Shown here: piece after piece, positions 1 through 5,537 of the stretch
Layout of the letters: each line of letters starts with the position of its first letter
How positions within the stretch are numbered: position 1 is the stretch's first letter
DNA from: Nitrospirota bacterium
GTDB taxonomy: Bacteria > Nitrospirota > Thermodesulfovibrionia > Thermodesulfovibrionales > UBA6898
DNA: 5,537 nucleotides
NCBI GenBank assembly: GCA_029858145.1
Contig: JAOUFP010000220.1
Location: 1-5,537, forward strand
Direction: 5' to 3'
Translations under genes and position numbers: made by a program
Notes under the pieces: model-generated
The model's database searches: none
Told to the model about the DNA's origin: nothing
The model's input: the letters and a program-made list of their open reading frames with translations, nothing else

Positions 1-1602
1 CGTATTTTTACCAACGGACATATCATCACCATAAATGAAGACATGCCGGAGGCCGAGGCATTCGCTATAAAAAAAGGATTCATCACAGCCGTAGGAACGA
101 ATGCAGAGATGCGAGAAGCGTATCCTCTTGCAGAAGAAGTGGATTTGGACGGAAAAGATGTTATGCCGGGCATCATTGAATCGCATGGGCATATGCTCAA
201 CCTGGGCAGGAGCAAGATGCGCGTAGACCTTCAGGGTGTCAATGATCCGCGGGAGGTTGTACAAAAACTGAGAGAACGTGTTGCTGAAACAACTCCAGGA
301 GAATGGATCGACGGATGGGGATGGGATGACGGTGCTTGGAAAGAACAAATGACTGCTATCAGTCATGAGCTGAGCATTGTTTCACCGGATAATCCGGTCT
401 GGTTTGCCGGTTTGCACGGGTATAACGGATGGGCAAATGCGAAAGCATTGGAAATGGCAGGCATCGCAAAGGACACCCCTGATCCGGAAGGGGGAAAGAT
501 TTATAAAGATCCCAAGACAGGTGCGCCGACCGGGATTTTGGCAAATGCCGCCCAAGGTATGATAACACGGCTCATGCCGCCCTTAACGGTTGCGCAGCGC
601 GAAAAGGCGTTTGAGATTGCTGGAGAAGAGCTCCTTAAGAATGGCCTGACCTCTGTGCATGATGCCAGAATAACAAGAAAGGATCTTGATGCCCTGCGGT
701 CACTCAAGACCAAAAAAAAGCTCAAAGTCCGGTATTACATTATGCTCGACTGCACGGATGAAGAGCTTATTGAACCCTATTTGAAGAACGGCCCTGAGAT
801 CGACCCCGACAACTGGCTGACCATCCGCTGTATTAAGGTTTTTCAGGATGGATCGCTCGGAACACGGAGTGCCCTCATGCTTGAACCATACAGTGATGCT
901 CCCGATGTGCTTGGAGTCACCACAACATCTCAAGAAGAAATAGAGAGACTGACAATAAGATCGTTACAGGCGGGTATACAGGTTGCCACCCACGCTATCG
1001 GTGATCGTTCGAACAGAATCACCTTGGATGCTTATAAGGCAGCAATCAGGGCTGTGCCCGGTGCAAAGGACCACCGGTTACGTATCGAACACGCGCAGGT
1101 TGTCGCTCTTGAAGATATTCCCCGGTTTAAGGAACTCGACATCGTTACCAGCATGCAGCCACCCCATGCAACGTCCGATATGCCCTGGGCTGAAGACAGA
1201 GTAGGCCCCGAAAGAATAAAAGGTGCTTATGCCTGGCGCTCGTTTCTCGATGCCGGTGTCCGGGTACCGCTCAATTCCGATTTCCCGGGAGAGACTTTGA
1301 ACCCTTTCTACGGAATGCATGCCGCAGAAACCCGTCAAACCCCGGAGGGAAAACCAGAAAGCGGGTGGTATCCAGAACAATGTCTGACAAGGGAAGAAGT
1401 TCTGTATGCCTATACAGTGGAATCTGCATACTCGGGCTTCGAAGAACACATCAAAGGGCAAATCGCTCCTGGTATGCTTGCCGATTTTATTGTTATTTCA
1501 GGCAATATACTGACGATTCCCTCAAAGGCCCTTTTGTCATTAAAAGTTGAGCGGACATACGTAGGAGGTCAATTGGTTTACAGCATGAATGCCTCAAGGT
1601 AG
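1..1602 (+). CDS. YtcJ-like metal-dependent amidohydrolase, 5'-partial
   Basis: Predicted hydrolase of the amidohydrolase superfamily (TIM barrel, cd01300/YtcJ-like; relatives include N-substituted formamide deformylase NfdA), cleaving a C-N amide-type bond in an unknown substrate. The frame is open from base 1, and its first codons (RIFTNGHIITINED) already match the N-terminal beta-strand of the family, so the ATG at 43 is internal and the true start lies upstream. Alignment with the downstream paralogue suggests only about 5-35 residues are missing. Visible length is 533 residues. Expected metal ligands are all present: HGH at visible residues 62-64 (184-192), Lys279 in KVFQDGSLGTRS (835), His331 in HAIGDRSN (991), His364 in RIEHAQ (1090) and Asp427 in NSDFP (1279). 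The C-terminal strand region GMLADFIVIS is typical. The ligand assignment comes from the family, not from structure. Whether it is exported is unknown because the N-terminus is missing. It ends in TAG, 109 bases before the next hydrolase. Confidence 0.93.
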   Translation, partial: RIFTNGHIITINEDMPEAEAFAIKKGFITAVGTNAEMREAYPLAEEVDLDGKDVMPGIIESHGHMLNLGRSKMRVDLQGVNDPREVVQKLRERVAETTPGEWIDGWGWDDGAWKEQMTAISHELSIVSPDNPVWFAGLHGYNGWANAKALEMAGIAKDTPDPEGGKIYKDPKTGAPTGILANAAQGMITRLMPPLTVAQREKAFEIAGEELLKNGLTSVHDARITRKDLDALRSLKTKKKLKVRYYIMLDCTDEELIEPYLKNGPEIDPDNWLTIRCIKVFQDGSLGTRSALMLEPYSDAPDVLGVTTTSQEEIERLTIRSLQAGIQVATHAIGDRSNRITLDAYKAAIRAVPGAKDHRLRIEHAQVVALEDIPRFKELDIVTSMQPPHATSDMPWAEDRVGPERIKGAYAWRSFLDAGVRVPLNSDFPGETLNPFYGMHAAETRQTPEGKPESGWYPEQCLTREEVLYAYTVESAYSGFEEHIKGQIAPGMLADFIVISGNILTIPSKALLSLKVERTYVGGQLVYSMNASR

Positions 1603-1655
1603 ATGTGCGGGAAAGGAAGTATGCTTCTGAAAAAAAGACAAGAAGGAGATGCGTG

Positions 1656-1684
1656 TTGGCAAACAGGAAAGATTTGGATAATAT
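1656..1684 (+). promoter_or_regulatory. Weak candidate sigma70-type promoter between the two hydrolases
   Basis: TTGGCA (1656-1661) matches the -35 consensus at 5 of 6 positions. It is followed by an AT-rich patch offering GATAAT (1677-1682, 5 of 6 to TATAAT, 15-base spacer) or TAATAT (1679-1684, 4 of 6, 17-base spacer). Transcription would begin near 1690, just ahead of the ribosome binding site. Such matches arise by chance in AT-rich gaps, and the host's promoter consensus is unknown, so this is a suggestion only. The alternative is simple co-transcription from upstream of the first hydrolase. Confidence 0.22.
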
Positions 1685-1697
1685 TAAGAAATTAGGG

Positions 1698-1703
1698 AAG
1701 GAG
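1698..1703 (+). promoter_or_regulatory. Shine-Dalgarno site of the second amidohydrolase
   Basis: AAGGAG, within the purine-rich run GGGAAGGAG, lies 8 bases before ATG 1712. It is a strong match to the anti-Shine-Dalgarno sequence at near-ideal spacing and decides the start among three nearby in-frame ATG codons. Confidence 0.85.
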
Positions 1704-1711
1704 CAGATAAG

Positions 1712-1786
1712 ATGAATACAATGAAAAGGATGTCTTGCATCTTTTCTATTTTTGTGCTGATGGTGTCGTTTTCACCAGCACCGGCA
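1712..1786 (+). other. Predicted Sec signal peptide of the second amidohydrolase
   Basis: The first 25 residues show a short basic start (MNTMKRM, Lys5 and Arg6), a hydrophobic core of about 13 residues (roughly 8-20, SCIFSIFVLMVSF) and a helix-breaking, small-residue end SPAPAA. The A-P-A pattern at 23-25 suggests cleavage after residue 25, or after 26 as an alternative. There is no twin-arginine motif. The only cysteine (Cys9) precedes the hydrophobic core, so it is not a lipobox cysteine. This is by-eye recognition without a prediction score. Confidence 0.8.
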
Positions 1787-3448
1787 GCGGTTAGTGACGC
1801 TCAAAAAGCTGATAGAGTATACGTCAATGGTAACATCTATACTGTTGATGAAGAATTCAGCACAGCTTCTGCCCTTGCTGTGAAAGAAGGTCAGTTCATC
1901 TACGTGGGTGATGATGCTGGAGTCCAGGCCTATATTGGTCCTCTTACTTTTGTTTTCGACCTGAAAGGCAAAACCGTAATCCCCGGTTTACATGATGCCC
2001 ATGTGCACATCAGGTACGGAGAAAGAATTTTGTATCCACGAATTCCAGACATAAGGGCTTCAATCGGTGAGTGGGCTTCTGTAGAGCGAATGCAGGAAGT
2101 GATAAAGCGTTGCTTGGCTACCGGGGAAGGAATGCGGCCAGGGCCTGAGCCACGGTGGCTCGTGTTAAGCGGTTGGATGTCTGATGTTTGGGATCCGCCA
2201 GAATTCCGTAAGGAGCTGATCGACGCCGTAGCCCCAGATAATCCTGTTTTTATTAGCCGATACACGCATGGCAGCGGTGCCAACAGCAAAGCCCTTGAAC
2301 TCGCTGGCATTACCCGCGACACTCCCGATCCTCCGGGTGGTCATATCAAGAAGGACAAGAATGGGGAGCCCACAGGCGAATTCGTAGAAAGGGCTCCTTC
2401 ACAATTAACACGTCTTATTCCCCCCTTACCTCCAATGACCGATTATGAAATAAGTCGTAACCTCGTGGAAGGGACTCAATTGGCCGTGGCCAGCGGACTC
2501 ACGACTATCCATGGTGCTAGCGTGACGGGCTATGAAGAAGTTCAAAGACGACTAAAACTTTACGAAGTGGGCCTGCTCAGGATAAGGATCAACGAGATGG
2601 TCAGCGAGGATGCGGCGAAAAAGCTGGGGAAACCGCTAAACTACAATAACAAATTCTTCGTCCGGTCGGTCAAGACTCTTTTAGATGGAGCTTTAGGATC
2701 GAGGGGTGCGCATTTCCTCGAGGAGTACAGCGACTATCCGGGCTTTTATGGGGAACCGAGACGAAGTGAAGACGAAATCGCTCGATCGGCGACCGAGCTG
2801 CTCAAAATCGGTTTCAATATGAGGATACATTGCATCGGTGACGCTGCCAACCGGATCGCCATCAACGCCTATGAAAGGGCTCTGAAGGCCACCGGGATAG
2901 ACGGCAAAGATGCCCGGTTCGCTCTTGAGCACTGTCAGGTCCTGACTCCTGATGACATACCCAGACTTGCCAAACTGGGAATTGTGGCTTCCATGCAGCC
3001 TTTGCATGCGACTGAGGATATGCACTTTGCCGAATCCAGGATGGGGCCTGAGCGCATAAAGTACGCCTATATTTGGAGAACATTGTTGGATCTGGGTGTT
3101 GTGATTGCAACGGGGACAGATTATTCTGTATCTCCCTATAACCCCTTTTACACCTTGCACGCTGCAATAACCAGACAGGACCGAAATAATAACCCTCCGG
3201 GCGGCTGGTTCCCGGAACAGGCCATGACCAGAGAAGAGGCTTTACGGGCTGCAACCATGGGCGGTGCCTACGTTATGTTTGCGGAAGACATCCTGGGATC
3301 TATCGAGGTGGGGAAGCTTGCTGATTTTGTGGTCATTCCTGTTGACTATATGACCATTCCGGCTGAGGACATCTGGAAGATCGAACCGGAAATGACGGTC
3401 ATCGGGGGTGAGATAGTCTACGCAAGACCAGTGCAGGCGCAAAAATGA
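1712..3448 (+). CDS. YtcJ-like metal-dependent amidohydrolase, probably exported
   Basis: Complete 578-residue amidohydrolase-superfamily protein, paralogous to the upstream gene. ATG 1712 was chosen because AAGGAG (1698-1703) sits 8 bases ahead; the in-frame ATGs at 1721 and 1730 are too far from it. Residues 1-25 look like a Sec signal peptide, so the enzyme probably acts in the periplasm or outside the cell. The mature part begins with the family's N-terminal strand (RVYVNGNIYTVDE, from residue 35). Predicted metal ligands are HVH at residues 97-99, Lys321 in KTLLDGALGSR, His373 in HCIGDAANR, His407 in LEHCQV and Asp470 in GTDYS. All are retained, so it should be active. Length is normal for the family. 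Over the conserved block starting SMQP (residues 427-463) it shares 26 of 37 residues with its neighbour. Substrate unknown; aryl/alkyl formamides or other amides are possible by family analogy only. It ends 46 bases from the convergent permease gene. Confidence 0.95.
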   Translation: MNTMKRMSCIFSIFVLMVSFSPAPAAVSDAQKADRVYVNGNIYTVDEEFSTASALAVKEGQFIYVGDDAGVQAYIGPLTFVFDLKGKTVIPGLHDAHVHIRYGERILYPRIPDIRASIGEWASVERMQEVIKRCLATGEGMRPGPEPRWLVLSGWMSDVWDPPEFRKELIDAVAPDNPVFISRYTHGSGANSKALELAGITRDTPDPPGGHIKKDKNGEPTGEFVERAPSQLTRLIPPLPPMTDYEISRNLVEGTQLAVASGLTTIHGASVTGYEEVQRRLKLYEVGLLRIRINEMVSEDAAKKLGKPLNYNNKFFVRSVKTLLDGALGSRGAHFLEEYSDYPGFYGEPRRSEDEIARSATELLKIGFNMRIHCIGDAANRIAINAYERALKATGIDGKDARFALEHCQVLTPDDIPRLAKLGIVASMQPLHATEDMHFAESRMGPERIKYAYIWRTLLDLGVVIATGTDYSVSPYNPFYTLHAAITRQDRNNNPPGGWFPEQAMTREEALRAATMGGAYVMFAEDILGSIEVGKLADFVVIPVDYMTIPAEDIWKIEPEMTVIGGEIVYARPVQAQK

Positions 3449-3494
3449 AATTCTTATCTTTTAATCCGGTCTAACAAGGTTTGTGTTCTCCGAA
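3449..3494. other. Short gap between convergent genes, no clear terminator
   Basis: Only 46 bases separate the stop of the second amidohydrolase (TGA 3446-3448) from the stop of the opposing permease (TAG, read on the - strand at 3497-3495). I found no GC-rich hairpin followed by a T-run on either strand. The best stem is a 4-bp ACAA/TTGT pairing around 3474-3484, too weak to act as an intrinsic terminator. Termination may be Rho-dependent or lie inside the opposing coding sequence. Confidence 0.6.
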
Positions 3495-5537
3495 CTATTC
3501 ATTCCGCAGGCGGTCGGCCAGATTAGCAGTTGCAGCCCGGAAAGTCTGGTAGCTGACGGTCAACAGGGTGATAGCAAGGGCCACCGTCCCGGCTGCAATG
3601 AACACTCCAAGGCCTATACTCGTGTGATAGGAAAAGTTCCTCATCCACCGGCTCATGACGAATAATCCCAGCGGCCAGGCGATGATGTTGGCCAGGACAA
3701 TCAGGACGATAAACTCTCTGCTGAGGATCCTCATGACACTCCCAATCGAAGCACCGAGTACTTTTCTTATGGCAATCTCCTTGGACCGCCGTGCTGCCAT
3801 GAATGCAGCCAGACCGAACAAACCCAGGCAGGAGACAAAAATGGCAAGGCCAGTAAAGGACATCAGAATTTTCCCCAAACGGTCTTCGTTGATGTATTGA
3901 CGCTGGAAATGTTCGTCCAGAAATTCCGGTTCCACGGGATAACCCGGAACAACATCGGCTATGGTCTTTTTAATAAAACTTATGGATTCCGCTATCCTGG
4001 ATCCGCGAATCTTGATAAACCAGTTACTGTAGGGGAGGTTTTGATACATAACGAACACAATAGGTCGGATATCGTTATGCAGTGATGTCCCATGAAAGTC
4101 CTTCACCACTCCCACAATCGTCCCCTCATTTTGCCACATGGAGAACATCTTTCCTATCGGGTCTTGGTATCCGGTAAGCTTCAGTGCCGCTTCATTGATG
4201 ATGTAATTTTTCTGGTCTGTCGGATATTCCCGCGAAAAGCTTCGGCCGTAACTCATTTTCATATCAAAGGTCTCGAAGTAATCATAATCCACACATACAA
4301 AATTCATTCTTACATAGCTGTCAGGACCCTTGCCCTCCCAGTATACCGGATTATTATTGCCAATACTCAAAGGAATACTCGACGCCGCACTGACATGCAG
4401 AACATCAGGATTTGCCAGGAGTCTTTCTTTGATAGTGTTGTAATTTGCCCGCAGCTGTTGCCGTGCTCGGACCACCAAAATCTGGTCTTTACTGAAACCA
4501 AGATCCTTGCTGCGAATATACTGGATCTGCTTGTAGATAGTCGCGGTGGCGATAATGAGCAGGATGGATGCTGTGAATTGGGCAACAATTAATGTCTTTC
4601 GAAGGCCGCTTCTTCTTGATCCGGTCTGAAAGGTGTTTTTCAGCACTCTATCCGGTTGGAAGGACGAAAAATACAGAGCGGGGTAGCTACCCGAGACCAA
4701 CCCAACGAATACGGCAAAAAGCACCAATCCCGCAAGAATCATTCCATTGTGGAGGATATTGAACTCAAGCTGTTTAGCGGCCAGTGAATTGAATCCTGGA
4801 AGAAGAAAATAGACCAGGACAACAGCTCCGATCAAAGCAATTAAGGCCAGACCTATGGATTCCCCCAAGAACTGTATGATCAGATCCTTTCTATCCCCTC
4901 CGCACACTTTCCGGATTCCGACCTCGTTGACTCTGACGGAGGAGCGAGCCGTAGTCAGATTCATGAAGTTGATGCAGGCGATGAGCAGAATGATCACGGC
5001 GATCGCGGAGAAAACATAGACATACACGATGGGATCTGTCCCTCCGTAGAAGGAATAAAGGTGAATCTTCTTGAGCGGAAAAAGGCCGACATATTTTTTG
5101 TTGTTGGTTCTCTTGTCGTATTTAATGATAGTCTCGGATATTTTGTTTTCGACCTCAACCGGGTTTGCCTGGCTCGAAAGCAACACATAAGAAGAAACAT
5201 CGCTGGACCAGGTACGCGTCCTGGGCTCTCCGACAAAGAGGATGGCCGATACTATGAGATCAAATTCCATATGGGAGTTGCTGGGGACATCCTCGATCAC
5301 TCCGGTTACCGCCAGATCGACCTGGTTCTCGAATTGGATAACTTTTCCTATCGGGTCCTCGCTCCCGAAATACCTGGCAGCCGCCCGTTCGGTCAAAACC
5401 ACGGAGTTGAGATCCTCCAAGGCAGATTCAGGACTGCCCTTGACAAAAGGAAAGGTGAACATATCCAGAAATTCGTTGCCAACCAAGGCCGCATTTTCAA
5501 AAAAACTCTTGTTTTCATACCGTGCGAGAAGAGGAAT
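3495..5537 (-). CDS. MacB/FtsX-type ABC transporter permease, 5'-partial
   Basis: Inner-membrane permease of the MacB/LolC/FtsX (type VII ABC) superfamily, long form with two FtsX units, usually about 800 residues; 680 are visible. The frame stays open through the right edge (17 codons beyond the TTG at 5486), so the true start, first transmembrane helix and part of the first periplasmic domain are missing. In order: end of the first MacB-like periplasmic domain (NSVVLTERAAARYFG, EDPIGK; 5408-5247); three helices at visible residues about 170-193, 221-246 and 265-289 with the cytoplasmic coupling segment NEVGIRKVCGG between the first two; a fourth helix (313-334); a second periplasmic domain (GYQDPIGK, IVGVVKDFHG); then three helices (about 558-581, 606-628, 641-662) with coupling segment SKEIAIRKVLGAS. 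Such proteins use ATP hydrolysis by a separate LolD/MacB-like ATPase to drive periplasmic work, such as extrusion of peptides, antibiotics or lipoproteins. That ATPase is not visible, and the substrate is unknown. Confidence 0.95.
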   Translation of the reverse strand: MPLLARYENKSFFENAALVGNEFLDMFTFPFVKGSPESALEDLNSVVLTERAAARYFGSEDPIGKVIQFENQVDLAVTGVIEDVPSNSHMEFDLIVSAILFVGEPRTRTWSSDVSSYVLLSSQANPVEVENKISETIIKYDKRTNNKKYVGLFPLKKIHLYSFYGGTDPIVYVYVFSAIAVIILLIACINFMNLTTARSSVRVNEVGIRKVCGGDRKDLIIQFLGESIGLALIALIGAVVLVYFLLPGFNSLAAKQLEFNILHNGMILAGLVLFAVFVGLVSGSYPALYFSSFQPDRVLKNTFQTGSRRSGLRKTLIVAQFTASILLIIATATIYKQIQYIRSKDLGFSKDQILVVRARQQLRANYNTIKERLLANPDVLHVSAASSIPLSIGNNNPVYWEGKGPDSYVRMNFVCVDYDYFETFDMKMSYGRSFSREYPTDQKNYIINEAALKLTGYQDPIGKMFSMWQNEGTIVGVVKDFHGTSLHNDIRPIVFVMYQNLPYSNWFIKIRGSRIAESISFIKKTIADVVPGYPVEPEFLDEHFQRQYINEDRLGKILMSFTGLAIFVSCLGLFGLAAFMAARRSKEIAIRKVLGASIGSVMRILSREFIVLIVLANIIAWPLGLFVMSRWMRNFSYHTSIGLGVFIAAGTVALAITLLTVSYQTFRAATANLADRLRNE

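Noticed and set aside
43..45. ATG 43 as the start of the first hydrolase
   Set aside because: The codons before it (RIFTNGHIITINED) match the conserved N-terminal strand seen in the paralogue from residue 35, and no ribosome binding site lies just upstream.
1736..1738. Cys9 of the second hydrolase as a lipoprotein lipobox
   Set aside because: The cysteine comes before the hydrophobic core, not after it, and lacks the L-A/S-G/A context, so signal peptidase II processing is unlikely.
2693..3160. 155-codon open frame on the - strand
   Set aside because: It is antisense to the conserved catalytic half of the second amidohydrolase and its translation resembles no known protein.
3463..3472. ATCCGGTCT-like match with a segment near 4618-4627
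   Set aside because: It is a single 9-base identity, one copy lying inside permease coding sequence; no further copies or symmetry were seen, so chance is the simplest explanation.
4092..4592. 166-codon open frame on the + strand
   Set aside because: It lies entirely antisense to the permease, whose domains and motifs run unbroken through this stretch. The translation shows no recognisable motif.
5484..5486. TTG as the start of the permease
   Set aside because: The same frame continues without a stop through to base 5537, and the upstream residues (FFENAA before LVGNEFLDMF) fit the family's periplasmic domain, so the real start is outside the window.

Overview
The window holds three protein-coding genes on a bacterial genomic fragment, two of them cut by the window edges. 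Two members of the YtcJ-like metal-dependent amidohydrolase family lie in tandem on the + strand (1-1602, missing its extreme 5' end; 1712-3448, complete). They face a convergent gene for a large MacB/FtsX-type ABC transporter permease on the - strand (3495-5537, missing its 5' end at the right edge). Coding density is high: the only gaps are 109 bases between the hydrolases and 46 bases between the convergent genes. No RNA gene, CRISPR array, transposon or long repeat was seen.

The organism is probably Gram-negative or otherwise diderm. The second hydrolase carries an apparent Sec signal peptide. The permease is of the long type with two FtsX units and two periplasmic MacB-like domains, common in Bacteroidetes, Acidobacteria and several uncultured phyla of similar lifestyle (for example Aminicenantes-like lineages). 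Shine-Dalgarno use is clear (AAGGAG ahead of the second hydrolase). The exact phylum cannot be fixed from this sequence.

The two hydrolases are clear paralogues, colinear from end to end. Both keep the full set of expected metal ligands (HxH, Lys, His, His, Asp), so both look catalytically intact. They differ in the surroundings of the active site, which suggests related but not identical substrates. The substrate cannot be read from sequence. They may be co-transcribed, although a weak candidate promoter lies in the gap between them. The permease is on the opposite strand and in a separate transcription unit; its ATPase partner is not in the window, and nothing links it functionally to the hydrolases.

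Overall this looks like an ordinary metabolic and transport region. No new system was recognised. The observations below are modest: tandem divergent paralogues with possible export of one, a tiny overlapping reading frame, a possible internal promoter, and convergent genes without a visible terminator.
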